64,000 bases of DNA from Janibacter sp. A1S7 (lineage in GTDB: Bacteria; Actinomycetota; Actinomycetes; Actinomycetales; Dermatophilaceae), in NCBI RefSeq assembly GCF_037198315.1, contig NZ_CP144913.1, forward strand, positions 1,054,001-1,118,000, written 5' to 3'. A program made the translations under genes and the position numbers. This document shows, one piece after another, positions 54,532 through 64,000 of the stretch. The notes under the pieces were generated by a model. It had not been told where the DNA came from. It worked only from the letters and a program-made list of their open reading frames with translations, and searched no databases. How positions within the stretch are numbered: position 1 is the first letter of the stretch; every line of letters starts with the position of its first letter.

Positions 54532-55428
54532 TCAGCTGCCGAGGGCCTTGACGAGCGAGATCGCCAGCGAGACCCGGTCCTGGTCACCGTCCTCGACCGC
54601 ACGGACCGCGTTGACCACCTCGCGCAGAGCGCACACCGGACGGACCACCTCCTCGTCGAACCCGGCGACGGCGCACGCGATGTCCACGCGCCGGCGGACC
54701 GACCAGCGCAGCGAGGCACCGGTGCCCATCTCCTCCGCGCGGTTCCACAGCAGCGGCGCGACCTCCCACGCGGGGTGGCCGTTCACCGGCTTGGGGTCGA
54801 TCGCGACCCAGTCGGTGCCGTCGGACAGGACGTTGGCGTAGTGCAGGTCGCCGTGGAGCAGGCGTACCTGCCCACCCTCCACCGAGCGAAGGGTGGACCG
54901 CGCCTGCTCGACGACCTGCCGGGGGAGTCGTTCGGCGGCCGGGCGCGAGAGGATCTGCCAGATCCACGGCGCGAGAGACGGCACCTGGGGCAGGGGAGCC
55001 ATGTGCAGGTCCGCGTACAGGCCCGCGACGACCGCAACGGCCTCCTCGTCCCACAGGTCGGTGAGGTCCTGCGTCGTCAGGAGCTCGAGCAGCAGGACGG
55101 TGCGGCGTGGGTCGGCGCCCAGCAGGCGCACCGCCGAGCGTCCGTCCCAGGCTCGCAGGGCGAGGTGCTCGCCCTCGGCCTCGGCGTGTGGCCAGCCGAG
55201 CTTGAGCGCCGCCCTCCCCTCGGGCCCGCGCACCGGGAGCACCAGCGCGCACTGGCCGGCCATCGCCGGTCCGTCGACCTCGAGGGACCACTCCTCGAGC
55301 ACGTCCGCGAGCAGGTGGGGGAGCGCAGCCACCCAGTCGGCGCCGGTCGGGCCCCCCTCGGCCTCGAGACCGGCCATCCGCTCGGCGAGGGACACCGGCA
55401 CCAGCGCTGCCGCGTCCGCGACCCTCAC
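54532..55428 (-). CDS. Aminoglycoside/hydroxyurea phosphotransferase-like kinase
   Basis: The 298-residue protein has a protein-kinase-like fold of the APH(6)/StrB type: an N-terminal lobe with CALVLPVRGPEGRAALKLGW, RTVLLLELL as the hinge, and the catalytic loop VRLLHGDLHYANVL followed by the metal-binding VAIDPKPVNGHPAWEVAPLLW. Relatives phosphorylate streptomycin or other small molecules. The GTG overlaps the stop of the upstream lipoprotein gene (GTGA), an odd partner for a resistance kinase, so its natural substrate may be something else. Confidence 0.83.
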   Translation of the reverse strand: MRVADAAALVPVSLAERMAGLEAEGGPTGADWVAALPHLLADVLEEWSLEVDGPAMAGQCALVLPVRGPEGRAALKLGWPHAEAEGEHLALRAWDGRSAVRLLGADPRRTVLLLELLTTQDLTDLWDEEAVAVVAGLYADLHMAPLPQVPSLAPWIWQILSRPAAERLPRQVVEQARSTLRSVEGGQVRLLHGDLHYANVLSDGTDWVAIDPKPVNGHPAWEVAPLLWNRAEEMGTGASLRWSVRRRVDIACAVAGFDEEVVRPVCALREVVNAVRAVEDGDQDRVSLAISLVKALGS

Positions 55429-56273
55429 GAGTCGGTCGGGTCGGCCCCGTAGAGGACCGGGACATCGAGCGGGAAGCGGTCACGCGACAGTTGCTCCACC
55501 GTGACCATCCACTCGGTCACCTCGAGCGCCGCGACCCGGTCGTCGCCCAGGCCGAAGAAGGTGTCCCCGTAGACCGCGAGCAGGCGTTCGAAGCAGCGCC
55601 GTCCCAGGTCCCTGCCCTCCTGCGGGGTCAGCTCGTGGGGCGCGTCGTAACCCAGCGGAGGGGGCCGCACCGCCTCACCCGCTGCCGTCGTCTGGCGCAC
55701 GCTCAGCTGGCGCAGGCCCTTGCCCGCGGCGAGGACCTGCTTCGAGATCCGCTCGTCGGTGGCCCTTGCGGCGATGAGGTCCAGCGCATAGATCGTCGCC
55801 AGGGTCGCCCGCCGGGCGTCGGCCGCGACCGCGCCCGCCGACCATGCCTCGGTGCCCGGCCTGCTCCACAGCTCCTCATCGGTGTGCTCAGTGATCCGGT
55901 GGGTGGCGGTGAGCCGGCCGATGAGTGGCAGCACACCCGCCCCGCAGTCGCGGATCGATCCCTCGAAGGCCGCGACGACCTCGCCGGCGGACTCCGGAGC
56001 CGTGACGCCGTCGAGCAGGTCCTGCGGGACCCGGGCGTCCAGGAGAGCCGTGCGCAGCAGGTCGGCGCGCTCGGCGGCGTACTCCTGGTCGCTCGCCTCG
56101 AGCGATCCCAGCATGGCCAGCATGGCCGACTCGCCGGGGACGGGCTCCCTCGTGGGGACGAAGGGGATGTGCGGAGCGTCGTCCTCCAGCCGTACGCCGC
56201 AGCCGCCCAGTGTCGTGACGCCGGCCGCGAGGGCACCGACGAGCACGAGGCGGCGACTGGGTGGAGATGGCAC
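55425..56273 (-). CDS. Tat-type lipoprotein with DUF4439 (ferritin-like) domain
   Basis: The 282-residue protein opens with twin arginines in PPSRRLVLVGALAAGVTTLGGCG; the lipobox LGGC puts the acylated Cys at about residue 25, so it is an exported lipoprotein, probably through Tat. The C-terminal ~140 residues (ATHRITEHTDEELW... ALEVTEWMVTVEQLSRDRF) fit the ferritin-like DUF4439 family. The GTG at 56273 is chosen because it begins the signal peptide and has GAGG upstream. Its stop overlaps the phosphotransferase-like gene. Function is unknown. Confidence 0.8.
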   Translation of the reverse strand: MPSPPSRRLVLVGALAAGVTTLGGCGVRLEDDAPHIPFVPTREPVPGESAMLAMLGSLEASDQEYAAERADLLRTALLDARVPQDLLDGVTAPESAGEVVAAFEGSIRDCGAGVLPLIGRLTATHRITEHTDEELWSRPGTEAWSAGAVAADARRATLATIYALDLIAARATDERISKQVLAAGKGLRQLSVRQTTAAGEAVRPPPLGYDAPHELTPQEGRDLGRRCFERLLAVYGDTFFGLGDDRVAALEVTEWMVTVEQLSRDRFPLDVPVLYGADPTDS

Positions 56274-56358
56274 GAGGACGATCCTCGCACGAGGCACCGG
56301 CCGTCGATCATGACTAGAGTGTCGGCCGAGCACGGCAACTCCACACGGAAGGCTTCCC

Positions 56359-56886
56359 ATGGGTCTGGACCATGACGTCCACGAGCAGGTCTCCGCCGCA
56401 CTGGGTGACGACTTCGTCGTGGACTCGGTGACGGTGACACCGGCCGGCAAGCGGCGCGTCGCCCGGATCACCGTCGAGCGACCGGTCGCCGAGGTCGTCG
56501 GGGACACCCCGGTCGAGCCGCTGACCCTCGATGAGATCGCCGACGCGACCCGACTCGTCAACGACGCGCTCGACGCGAGTGACGTCATGGGTAGCCAGCC
56601 GTACACCCTCGAGGTCTCCACCCCCGGCACGGACCGTTCGCTGACCGAGCCCGTGCACTTCCGCCGCTGCGTCGGTCGCCTCGTCGAGCTGCGCCTCACC
56701 CGGGGCGAGCAGACCGGTCGGGTCCTCGCGGTCACCGCCGACGGTGTCGACCTGCGCGTCAAGGGCACGAAGAAGCAGCCGCCGCACACCGCCCAGGTTC
56801 CTTTCACGGAGATCGCCAAGGGCACCGTCCAGGTGGAGTTCTCCCCGCCCACGAGCACGTCGGTGGATGCCGGCGCCGAGATGTAA
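56359..56886 (+). CDS. rimP: Ribosome maturation factor RimP
   Basis: The 175-residue protein fits RimP: an N-terminal domain with VDSVTVTPAGKRRVARITVE and YTLEVSTPGTDRSLTEPVHFRRCVGR, then an SH3-like C-terminal domain with the QVPFTEIAKGTVQVEF strand. It is needed for 30S maturation. A TAGAGT -10 candidate lies near 56314-56319, and the gene opens the rimP-nusA-ylxR-infB cluster; nusA starts 10 bases after its stop. Confidence 0.95.
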   Translation: MGLDHDVHEQVSAALGDDFVVDSVTVTPAGKRRVARITVERPVAEVVGDTPVEPLTLDEIADATRLVNDALDASDVMGSQPYTLEVSTPGTDRSLTEPVHFRRCVGRLVELRLTRGEQTGRVLAVTADGVDLRVKGTKKQPPHTAQVPFTEIAKGTVQVEFSPPTSTSVDAGAEM

Positions 56887-56896
56887 GGACTGATCC

Positions 56897-57994
56897 ATGG
56901 ACATCGACATCCACGCCCTCAAGGCGCTCGAGCGTGAGCGCGAGATCCCCTTCGACGTCCTCGTGGACGCGATCGAGGCAGCGCTGCTGGGTGCCTACCA
57001 CCGCACGGAGGGCGCCTACAAGCACGCCCGCGTGGAGCTGGACCGCAAGCAGGGGCATGTCATCGTCTGGGCCCGCGAGGAGCACCTGGTCGAGGAGGAG
57101 GTTCCGGTCGAGCCTGCCGAAGGGGAGGCCCCGCCCGTCGACGAGGACGGCAACCCGTTGATGCGCACCCGTACGCGACGGGAGCAGGGGCCGGAGTTCG
57201 AGGACACCCCGGACAACTTCGGCCGCGTCGCGGCCGCGACCGCTCGCCAGGTGATCACCCAGCGCATGCGTGATGTCGAGGACGAAGCCGTCCTCGGCGA
57301 CTTCCGCGGCCGTGAGGGCGACATCGTCTCCGGCGTCATCCAGCAGAGCGCCAACCCGCGCAACGTCCTCGTCGACCTCGGCACGATCGAGGGCGTCCTC
57401 CCGTCGGCCGAGCAAGTTCCCGGTGAGGTCTACAACCACGGCGACCGGATCCGCGTGTACGTCGTCGCGGTCAAGCGCGGGATGCGCGGCCCAGAGATCG
57501 GCCTGTCGCGCACCCACCCCAACCTCGTGCGCAAGCTCTTCGCCATGGAGGTCCCGGAGATCGCCGACGGCTCGGTCGAGATCGCGGCCCTGGCCCGCGA
57601 GGCCGGCCACCGCACGAAGATCGCCGTCCACTCCACGATCCCCGGCCTGAACGCCAAGGGCGCGTGCATCGGCGCGATGGGCGCCCGTGTGCGGGCCGTC
57701 ATGAGTCACCTGCAGGGCGAGAAGATCGACATCGTCGACTACTCGCAGGACCCGCAGCAGTTCATCTCCGCGGCGCTCTCGCCCTCCAAGGTGCAGTCCG
57801 TCACGGTCGTCGACCCCAAGTTGCGCTCGGCGAGGGTCATCGTGCCCGACTACCAGCTGTCGCTGGCCATCGGCAAGGAGGGGCAGAACGCTCGTCTGGC
57901 AGCCAAGCTCACCGGCTGGCGCATCGACATCCGCCCGGACACGGCTCCGGAGGTCAGCGGGGGCGTCGCGGTCCCCGGCCGGTCCCCGGGGTGA
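56897..57994 (+). CDS. nusA: Transcription termination/antitermination factor NusA
   Basis: The 365-residue protein has an N-terminal RNAP-binding domain (about 1-140), an S1 domain ([21 protein letters not shown] and following) and two KH domains ([41 protein letters not shown]). It lacks the C-terminal acidic repeats of enterobacterial NusA, as usual in actinobacteria. The N-terminal domain carries a Glu/Pro-rich insert around residues 70-95. Confidence 0.97.
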   Translation: MDIDIHALKALEREREIPFDVLVDAIEAALLGAYHRTEGAYKHARVELDRKQGHVIVWAREEHLVEEEVPVEPAEGEAPPVDEDGNPLMRTRTRREQGPEFEDTPDNFGRVAAATARQVITQRMRDVEDEAVLGDFRGREGDIVSGVIQQSANPRNVLVDLGTIEGVLPSAEQVPGEVYNHGDRIRVYVVAVKRGMRGPEIGLSRTHPNLVRKLFAMEVPEIADGSVEIAALAREAGHRTKIAVHSTIPGLNAKGACIGAMGARVRAVMSHLQGEKIDIVDYSQDPQQFISAALSPSKVQSVTVVDPKLRSARVIVPDYQLSLAIGKEGQNARLAAKLTGWRIDIRPDTAPEVSGGVAVPGRSPG

Positions 57995-58001
57995 TCGACT
58001 G

Positions 58002-58352
58002 GTGACCGGCGCAAGCCGGATAGGCGTTAAGATGGGAGACGTCGTTCGGACTGGACTCCAGTGCGAGGCACCTCAGGCTGGCCCGATCAGGACCTGCATC
58101 GGGTGTCGCGGACGGGATAGCCGATCGACACTGCTGCGCATCGTCGTGGTGACGGATGATCGTGGGTCCACCACGGCGACCCCGGACCCGCGCCGACGTG
58201 TGCCGGGTCGTGGGGCGTGGCTCCACCCCGACATCGCCTGCCTGGAGCTCGCCCTCCGGCGGCGGGCCTTCTCCCGTGCGTTCCGACGTCCGGTGGCGGG
58301 GGCCGACGCCGTCCGCGACTGGCTCGAGGACGTGCCCAGCAGGAACCAGTAG
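58002..58352 (+). CDS. YlxR-family (DUF448) nucleic-acid-binding protein
   Basis: The protein has the YlxR core [20 protein letters not shown] and the basic C-terminal [28 protein letters not shown]. YlxR proteins bind RNA, and some have been tied to RNase P or transcription control. It sits between nusA and infB as in most bacteria. The start is uncertain: GTG at 58002 (7 bases after nusA) and ATG at 58032 are both possible, and the family usually begins closer to the RTCIGC motif. Confidence 0.88.
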   Translation: MTGASRIGVKMGDVVRTGLQCEAPQAGPIRTCIGCRGRDSRSTLLRIVVVTDDRGSTTATPDPRRRVPGRGAWLHPDIACLELALRRRAFSRAFRRPVAGADAVRDWLEDVPSRNQ

Positions 58353-58490
58353 TACCGACCAATCCGTACGCACAGAACCGAGAGCGGGTTTGACGCTGAT
58401 GAGCACCCGATGAGTACTCAGCAATGAGCATTCACCTCAACTGACGACGGTCCGCGCCTTCTCTCAGGTACGGACCAGAGAAGGAGAAAC
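58353..58490 (+). promoter_or_regulatory. ylxR-infB intergenic region
   Basis: This 138-base gap ends in AGAAGGAG just before the infB GTG. TTGACG at 58390-58395 with AGTACT at 58413-58418 (17-base spacer) is a weak promoter candidate, so infB may have its own start besides read-through. Three closely spaced ATGAG units lie between 58400 and 58430; I see no coding sense in them. Confidence 0.3.
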
Positions 58491-61331
58491 GTGGCCAAGG
58501 TCCGTGTCCACGAGCTCGCCAAGGAGCTCGGGGTTTCCAGCAAGGCCCTCCTCACCCACCTGGGTGACATGGGGGAGTTCGTGAAGTCTGCGAGCTCGAC
58601 GATCGAGGCGCCCGTCGTGCGCAAGGTGAAGGACAACCCACCTGCGCCCGACCCCAAGGTGAAGAAGGCGGCCGCCAAGCCCGCGGCCAAGCCGTCGCCC
58701 GCCAAGCCGGGACCGGCCGCGCCGGCTCCCCAGGCGCCCGCTGCCGACGCTCCCGCACCCCAGGCGCAGCCGTCGGCTCCCACCGAGCCGTCGCAGCCCG
58801 CTGCCCCGCCGGCGCCGACGCCCGGCCCGGCAGCGCCCAAGCCCGGCCCGGCCGCTCCTGAGCAGCCGGCTGCCGAGCAGCCTGCCGCCCCGGCGCAGCC
58901 GGCTGCCCCCGAGCAGCCTGCCGCCACGGCGTCCGACAAGGGCTCCCCGGCCGCCAAGCCGGGCCCCAAGCCCCCGACTCCCGGCCCGCGCCCGACGCAG
59001 GCCAAGCCGGGTGGTGGCCGTCCGGGCCCGCGCCCGGGCAACAACCCCTATGCGTCCAACCAGGGCATGGGTACCCGTCGCGAAGGGGGCGGCGGCGCCG
59101 GCCCCCGTCCCGGCAACAACCCCTTCGCCTCCAGCCAGGGCATGCCCCGCCCCGGGCAGCGTCCCGGCGGTCGTGGTGGCGCTCAGCGTCCGGCAGCAGG
59201 TGCCCCGGAAGCCCGTCCCGAGGGTGGCGGTGCCCGTCCGTCGCCCGGGATGATGCCGGCCAGCTCGGCCGTCCCGCGTCCGGGCCAGCGGCCCGGTGGT
59301 CGTGGCGGTCCCGGTGCCGGTCGTGGCCGTCCCGGTGGTGGCCCCGCCGGCCGTCCCGGTGGCGGTGGCTACCGCGGTGGCCCCGGTGGTCGTGGCGGCA
59401 CGCAGGGTGCCTTCGGTCGTGGCGGCGGCAAGCGCAAGCAGCGCAAGTCGAAGCGGGCGAAGCGCGCCGAGTTCGAGAAGATGCAAGCACCCTCGGTCGG
59501 CGGTGTGGTCGTCCCCCGCGGCGACGGCACCACCCGGATCCGGGTGCGCCAGGGTGCCTCGATGAGCGACTTCGCGGAGAAGATCGACGCGAACCCCGCC
59601 TCGCTGGTCACCGTGATGTTCAACCTCGGTGAGATGGCCACGGCGACCCAGTCGCTGGACGAGGACACCTTCCAGCTGCTCGGCGCCGAGCTCGGCTACG
59701 TCATCGAGATCGTCTCGCCGGAGGAGGAGGAGCGTGCGCTCTTCGAGTCCTTCGACGTCGACCTGGACATCGGCATCGAGGACGAGGACGAGGAGGACCT
59801 GTACGCCCGCCCGCCGGTCGTCACGGTCATGGGTCACGTCGACCACGGAAAGACGCGCCTGCTGGACGCCGTCCGCAACGCCGACACCGGTGGGAGCGAG
59901 GCCGGTGGCATCACGCAGCACATCGGTGCCTACCAGATCCAGACCGAGCACGAGGAGGCCGAGCGCGCGCTGACCTTCATCGACACCCCCGGTCACGAGG
60001 CGTTCACCGCCATGCGTGCCCGCGGTGCGAAGGTCACCGACATCGCGATCCTCGTGGTGGCCGCCGACGACGGCGTCATGCCGCAGACCATCGAGGCGCT
60101 CAACCACGCCCAGGCTGCCGACGTGCCGATCGTCGTCGCGGTCAACAAGGTGGACGTCGAGGGCGCGGACCCGGCGAAGGTCCGTGGTCAGCTGACCGAG
60201 TACAACCTCGTGGCCGAGGAGTACGGCGGCGACACGATGTTCGTCGACGTCTCGGCCAAGCAGGGCCAGAACATCGATGCCCTGCTCGAGGCGGTCCTGC
60301 TCACCGCGGACGCGGCCCTGGACCTGCGGGCCAACCCCGACCGGGACGCCCGTGGCGTCGCGATCGAGGCCAACCTGGACAAGGGCCGGGGCGCCACGGC
60401 GACCGTCCTCGTCCAGTCGGGGACGCTGCACGTCGGTGACGCCATCGTCACCGGCTCGGCCCACGGTCGTGTGCGGGCGATGCTCGACGAGCACGGCAAC
60501 CAGCTGAAGGAAGCGGGTCCCTCCCGTCCGGTCCAGGTGCTCGGGCTCTCGTCCGTCCCGCGGGCCGGTGACACCTTCGTCGTCGCACCCGATGACCGCA
60601 CTGCGCGCCAGATCGCCGAGAAGCGTGAGGCAGCCGACCGTCAGGCCAGCCTGGCCAAGGCTCGCAAGCGGATCAGCCTCGAGGACCTCGACCAGGTCAT
60701 CGCCGCCGGCAAGATCGACACCCTCAACCTCATCATCAAGGGTGATGTGTCGGGTTCGGTCGAGGCGCTGGAGGACGCCCTCCTGCAGATCGATGTCGGC
60801 GAGGAGGTCGACCTGCGGATCATCGACCGTGGCGTCGGCGCGATCACGCTGAACAACATCAACCTGGCCATGGCCTCCGACGCGATCATCCTCGGCTTCA
60901 ACGTGCGGGCCGAGGGCCAGAACGCCGATGTCGCCGAGCGCGAGGGCGTGGAGATCCGCTACTACGGCGTGATCTACCAGGCCATCGAGGAGATCGAGCA
61001 GGCCCTGAAGGGCATGCTCAAGCCGGAGTACGAGGAGGTCGAGCTCGGCTCGGCGGAGGTCCGCGAGGTCTTCCGCTCCAGCAAGTTCGGCAACATCGCC
61101 GGTTCGATCGTCCGCAGCGGTCTGATCAAGCGAGGTGCCCGGGCACGCATCACCCGCGACGGTGTCGTGATCACCGAGGGCCTCGAGCTGACCGGGCTGC
61201 GTCGCTTCAAGGACGACGTCACCGAGGTCCGCGAGGGCTTCGAGTGCGGTATCAACCTCGGCAGCTTCAACGACGTCCAGGACGGTGACCTGATCACCAC
61301 CTACGAGATGCGCGAGAAGCCCCGCGACTGA
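58491..61331 (+). CDS. infB: Translation initiation factor IF-2
   Basis: The 946-residue protein has an IF2_N segment ([20 protein letters not shown]), a long low-complexity region (Ala/Pro-rich about 50-170, Gly/Arg/Pro-rich about 170-315, then basic [14 protein letters not shown]), a second IF2_N-like domain, and the GTPase core with G1 [13 protein letters not shown]3 [12 protein letters not shown] and G4 [10 protein letters not shown], followed by domains II-IV. It brings fMet-tRNA to the 30S subunit. Start GTG with AGAAGGAG upstream. Confidence 0.98.
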   Translation: MAKVRVHELAKELGVSSKALLTHLGDMGEFVKSASSTIEAPVVRKVKDNPPAPDPKVKKAAAKPAAKPSPAKPGPAAPAPQAPAADAPAPQAQPSAPTEPSQPAAPPAPTPGPAAPKPGPAAPEQPAAEQPAAPAQPAAPEQPAATASDKGSPAAKPGPKPPTPGPRPTQAKPGGGRPGPRPGNNPYASNQGMGTRREGGGGAGPRPGNNPFASSQGMPRPGQRPGGRGGAQRPAAGAPEARPEGGGARPSPGMMPASSAVPRPGQRPGGRGGPGAGRGRPGGGPAGRPGGGGYRGGPGGRGGTQGAFGRGGGKRKQRKSKRAKRAEFEKMQAPSVGGVVVPRGDGTTRIRVRQGASMSDFAEKIDANPASLVTVMFNLGEMATATQSLDEDTFQLLGAELGYVIEIVSPEEEERALFESFDVDLDIGIEDEDEEDLYARPPVVTVMGHVDHGKTRLLDAVRNADTGGSEAGGITQHIGAYQIQTEHEEAERALTFIDTPGHEAFTAMRARGAKVTDIAILVVAADDGVMPQTIEALNHAQAADVPIVVAVNKVDVEGADPAKVRGQLTEYNLVAEEYGGDTMFVDVSAKQGQNIDALLEAVLLTADAALDLRANPDRDARGVAIEANLDKGRGATATVLVQSGTLHVGDAIVTGSAHGRVRAMLDEHGNQLKEAGPSRPVQVLGLSSVPRAGDTFVVAPDDRTARQIAEKREAADRQASLAKARKRISLEDLDQVIAAGKIDTLNLIIKGDVSGSVEALEDALLQIDVGEEVDLRIIDRGVGAITLNNINLAMASDAIILGFNVRAEGQNADVAEREGVEIRYYGVIYQAIEEIEQALKGMLKPEYEEVELGSAEVREVFRSSKFGNIAGSIVRSGLIKRGARARITRDGVVITEGLELTGLRRFKDDVTEVREGFECGINLGSFNDVQDGDLITTYEMREKPRD

Positions 61332-61346
61332 TCCAGCGGGACCACC

Positions 61347-61392
61347 GACGAAGGGGGGCCGGTCAGCGAGAGCTGATCGGCCCCCCTTCGTC
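61347..61392. terminator. Long hairpin downstream of infB
   Basis: Two 21-base arms (61347-61367 and 61372-61392) pair with a single mismatch around the loop GAGA. No T-run follows. The position 15 bases after the infB stop makes an intrinsic or hairpin-stabilised terminator likely. Both arms carry a copy of the CGAAGGGGG/CCCCCTTCG motif. Confidence 0.75.
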
Positions 61393-61462
61393 ATGCCCCT
61401 GCCCACCACCGGGCGGGACTCGAAGGCGCCGGCACACCACCCGGGGTGCGTATGGTGTGCGC

Positions 61463-61948
61463 ATGACGACGCCACCTCCTCCGCCGCCCGGCCAGGGCGG
61501 GACCCCGCCCCACGGCTCCTCCGGACCCGGCGATCCCGGCCCCGACTCCTCCGCCCAGCCGCCGTACGGCGCTCCCGCGGGGCCGCCCTACGGCTCGCCC
61601 ACGGGAGGGTCCCCGTACGGGGCCGGCGGGCAGCCACCGATGACACCCCCGCCCGCCCCCGGTGGCGGGGGACCGGGCGACAACAACGCCAAGATCATGT
61701 CGATCTCCTCGCTCGTGGCCGGCATCCTGGGCCTGTGCCTGAGCTGGTGCATCGTGGGCATCGTGGGCGGGATCGCGGCCGTCGTCCTGGGACTGATGGG
61801 CAAGAAGGCCGCCGAGGCCGCCGGGGACGACAGCAGCCGGACGATGTCGTTGATCGGTCTCGGACTGGGTGTGCTGGGCATCCTGATCAGCCTGGTGTTC
61901 GTGGTCCTGCTCATCATCGGCGTGGCGAGTCCCAGCACGACCTACTGA
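61463..61948 (+). CDS. DUF4190-type membrane protein with Pro/Gly-rich N-terminus
   Basis: The 161-residue protein has a disordered N-terminal half made of Pro/Gly/Tyr units (PPYGAPAG, PPYGSPTGG, SPYGAGG) and two membrane helices (SSLVAGILGLCLSWCIVGIVGGIAAVVLGLM and the C-terminal GLGLGVLGILISLVFVVLLI, described here by parts). This layout is common among actinobacterial DUF4190-like proteins of unknown function. TATGGT at 61451-61456 lies 6 bases before the ATG at 61463, suggesting a leaderless message. Confidence 0.82.
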   Translation: MTTPPPPPPGQGGTPPHGSSGPGDPGPDSSAQPPYGAPAGPPYGSPTGGSPYGAGGQPPMTPPPAPGGGGPGDNNAKIMSISSLVAGILGLCLSWCIVGIVGGIAAVVLGLMGKKAAEAAGDDSSRTMSLIGLGLGVLGILISLVFVVLLIIGVASPSTTY

Positions 61949-62063
61949 CGCTCCACACCGGCTGTGCGGCGGGCCGGTCCGCCCGCGCGGCTGGTGTCCC
62001 GGACCGCCCGGCTTTCGCATACCGTGGGGGAGTCCCCACCCAGCCCCTCACCGGAGGTGTGCC

Positions 62064-62513
62064 ATGGCCGACCCGGCCCGCGCCCGCAAGATCGCCGATC
62101 GCATCAAGGAGCTCATCGCAGCCAACCTCGAGCAGGTCGTGAAGGACCCCGACCTCGGGTTCGTCACGATCACCGACGTCCGCGTCACCGGTGACCTCCA
62201 GCACGCCTCGGCCTTCTACACCGTCTTCGGGGACGAGGCCCAGCGCGAGCGGACCGCGCAGTTGCTCGAGGCCAACCGCGGCAAGCTGCGCTCCTTCGTC
62301 GGCCAGCGGTTGGGCATCCGCCTGACCCCGACGTTGGAGATCATCCCCGACGCCCTGCCGGAGAACGCCTCGCACATCGAGGACCTCCTGCGCTCGGCCA
62401 AGGAGCGCGACGAGGACCTGGCCCGCACCCGCACCGACGCCCGACCGGCGGGCGAGGCCGACCCCTACCGCACGAAGGGGGACGACGAGCGGTCCCCGTC
62501 CGCACCGGAGTGA
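62064..62513 (+). CDS. rbfA: Ribosome-binding factor A
   Basis: The 149-residue protein has the KH-like RbfA fold: ARKIADRIKELIAANLEQVV, LGFVTITDVRVTGDLQHASAFY and KLRSFVGQRLGIRLTPTLEI. It helps late 16S rRNA 5'-end processing. GGAGG lies about 8 bases before the ATG, and TACCGT near 62019 is a candidate -10. Its stop overlaps the truB GTG (GTGA). Confidence 0.97.
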   Translation: MADPARARKIADRIKELIAANLEQVVKDPDLGFVTITDVRVTGDLQHASAFYTVFGDEAQRERTAQLLEANRGKLRSFVGQRLGIRLTPTLEIIPDALPENASHIEDLLRSAKERDEDLARTRTDARPAGEADPYRTKGDDERSPSAPE

Positions 62514-63442
62514 GCGACGGACTGGTCGTCGTCGACAAGCCCGCGGGCTGGTCGAGCCACGACGTCGTCGCCCGCAGCCGCCGGCTGTACGGCACCCGCA
62601 AGGTCGGTCACGCGGGCACCCTCGACCCGATGGCCACAGGGGTCCTCGTGCTCGGCGTCGGCAGGGGCACCAAGCTGCTGACCTTCCTTGTCGGAGCGGA
62701 CAAGGCGTACACCGCGACGATCCGTCTGGGGCAGGCGACGATCACCGACGACGCCGAGGGCGAGGTCACGGCCACCGGGGAGGTGGCCGACATCGACCGG
62801 TCGGCCCTCGAGACGGCAGTCTCCCGGCTGACCGGCGACATCCAGCAGGTCCCGAGCGCCGTCAGCGCGATCAAAGTCAAGGGCGAACGCTCCTACGCCC
62901 GGGTGCGGGCGGGGGAGGACGTCGACCTGCCGGCCCGTGCGGTGACGGTCTCGCGCTTCGACCTGCTCGACGTGCGCGAGGCGGACACGCAGGGTCCCGA
63001 CGGGAGCCTGGCGGTCCTCGACGTCGACGTCGAGGTGGAGGTCTCCTCGGGCACCTACGTGCGCGCGCTGGCCCGCGACCTGGGCGCGGACCTGGGCAGC
63101 CACGGCCACCTGACGGCCCTGCGTCGCAGCCGCGTCGGTGGCCTGACACTCGCGCACTCCCACACCCTCGACGCACTCACCGCCCTGCGCGACGGCGGGG
63201 CCGAGCCGGTGGACCTGCCGATGACTCCGCTGGCCGAGGCCGCCCGTGCCGCTCTGGCCCACCGCGAGGTCACCGCGGAGCAGGCCCGCTCGCTCGGCTT
63301 CGGGCAGCGGATCCCCAGTGCCGTGCCGGGGCGGGAGGAGCCGGTCGCGGCGTTCGCCCCGGACGGGGCGCTCGTCGCCGTGCTCGACGAGAGCCGTCCC
63401 ACGGCGCGTGCCCACGTCGTCTTCGCCCCGGCCAGTTCGTAG
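62510..63442 (+). CDS. truB: tRNA pseudouridine-55 synthase
   Basis: The 310-residue protein starts GLVVVDKPAGWSSHDVVARS and has the catalytic Asp in KVGHAGTLDPMATGVLVLGV, YTATIRLGQATITDDAEGE and the C-terminal PUA-like region. It modifies U55 of the T-loop of tRNAs. The stop TAG overlaps the candidate -10 box of the next gene. Confidence 0.97.
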   Translation: MSDGLVVVDKPAGWSSHDVVARSRRLYGTRKVGHAGTLDPMATGVLVLGVGRGTKLLTFLVGADKAYTATIRLGQATITDDAEGEVTATGEVADIDRSALETAVSRLTGDIQQVPSAVSAIKVKGERSYARVRAGEDVDLPARAVTVSRFDLLDVREADTQGPDGSLAVLDVDVEVEVSSGTYVRALARDLGADLGSHGHLTALRRSRVGGLTLAHSHTLDALTALRDGGAEPVDLPMTPLAEAARAALAHREVTAEQARSLGFGQRIPSAVPGREEPVAAFAPDGALVAVLDESRPTARAHVVFAPASS

Positions 63443-63453
63443 AGTGGGTCCTC

Positions 63454-64000
63454 GTGCAGCAATGGTCATCTCCGAGTGCCACCCCGTCGCAGCTGCGGCC
63501 GTGCGTGGCGACCTTCGGCAACTTCGACGGAGTGCACCGCGGTCACCGCGCGATCCTCGATGAGCTGATCCGCCAGGGTCGCGAGCGGGACCTGCCGACC
63601 GTCGTCGTCACCTTCGACCCCCACCCGGTCGAGGTGATGCATCCCGAGCGGGCGCCCGAGCTCATCGCCCCGGGCAGCCTGCGCGACGACTTCCTGCGGG
63701 AGGCGGGCATCGACGGGGTGCTCGTCCTGCCCTTCACCATGGAGTTCGCCCAGACCTCCGCCGTCGACTACATCGTCGAGACCTTCGTCACCGGTCTCGG
63801 TGCCGCCGCCCTCGTCGTCGGGGCGGACACCAAGGGCTTCGGCGCCGGCTACACCGGAGACGTCTCGCTCATCCGCGAGCTGGGGGAGGCGCACGGCTTC
63901 GACGTCGTCGTCATCGAGGACCAGGGTGACGACCAGCGCTGGTCCTCCTCCGCCGTGCGCGCCCACCTGGCCGCCGGTGAGGTCGAGGCCGCCGCCGAGA
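63454..64000 (+). CDS. ribF: Bifunctional riboflavin kinase/FAD synthetase (C-terminus cut by window edge)
   Basis: The visible ~182 codons cover the N-terminal FAD synthetase (adenylyltransferase) domain: VATFGNFDGVHRGHRAILDE with its nucleotide-binding HxGH-like motif, VVVTFDPHPVEVMHPE, and VGADTKGFGAGYTGD, then SSSAVRAHLAAGEV. The C-terminal kinase domain lies outside the window. TAGAGT (63440-63445) precedes the GTG by 8 bases, compatible with a leaderless start. Order truB-ribF is the common bacterial one. Confidence 0.94.
   Translation, partial: MQQWSSPSATPSQLRPCVATFGNFDGVHRGHRAILDELIRQGRERDLPTVVVTFDPHPVEVMHPERAPELIAPGSLRDDFLREAGIDGVLVLPFTMEFAQTSAVDYIVETFVTGLGAAALVVGADTKGFGAGYTGDVSLIRELGEAHGFDVVVIEDQGDDQRWSSSAVRAHLAAGEVEAAAE

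Overview
The window is very GC-rich (about 70% by eye) and almost completely coding, with many GTG starts, many 4-base NTGA gene overlaps, and -10 hexamers of the TANNNT type placed 6-8 bases before start codons. Together with the gene content (ispG followed by a two-part GNAT protein, the rimP-nusA-ylxR-infB-rbfA-truB-ribF order, a CobIJ fusion, CobN paired with a BchI/BchD-like chain) this points to a high-GC actinomycete. A member of Micrococcales, perhaps Intrasporangiaceae (Janibacter-like), is a guess from overall resemblance and was not tested.

Bases 1-10100 hold amine and GABA catabolism: a class III aminotransferase (cut by the left edge) coupled to an Lrp/AsnC regulator, a divergent aminobutyraldehyde dehydrogenase, and further on a succinate-semialdehyde dehydrogenase. 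Between them lie a PAP2 phosphatase and a tightly coupled pair of unknown role (a two-domain DUF6421-like protein plus a PLP aldolase-like enzyme). A secreted barnase-type RNase with its barstar inhibitor follows. Bases 10100-23700 are mostly housekeeping: a ZIP transporter, an acyl-CoA thioesterase, the MEP-pathway genes dxr and ispG around a site-2 protease, a GNAT protein, an oxidoreductase, pyruvate oxidase, a DoxX-like protein, a sirtuin, prolyl-tRNA synthetase, a HAD protein and a small M50 protease.

Bases 23740-51470 are a nearly complete oxygen-dependent cobalamin region in several transcription units: cobK; a seven-gene minus-strand run (BchI/D-like chelatase, cobO, a CobB-CobC fusion, cobA, cobS, cobU, cbiB); cobL-cobM; the cobalt importer cbiMNQO; cobG-cobH-cobIJ; cobN with a BluB-CobT fusion; and cobQ-cobF. 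Three cobalamin riboswitches precede the chelatase operon, cbiM and cobN, so the cobalt importer and both chelatase components appear to be B12-repressed. Embedded among these genes are a DinB-like protein, a hotdog thioesterase, a histidine phosphatase that could be the alpha-ribazole phosphatase, and an unusual alpha/beta-hydrolase fused to an Arr-type ADP-ribosyltransferase.

Bases 51500-64000 return to general functions: a DUF255 thioredoxin-like protein, a small GlsB/YeaQ membrane protein, a phosphotransferase coupled to a Tat-type lipoprotein, and the translation cluster rimP-nusA-ylxR-infB, a DUF4190-type membrane protein, rbfA, truB and ribF (cut by the right edge). No tRNA, rRNA, CRISPR array, insertion sequence or phage gene was seen. 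Apart from one palindromic repeat inside the CobB-CobC gene and several short tandem duplications, the DNA looks like stable core chromosome.
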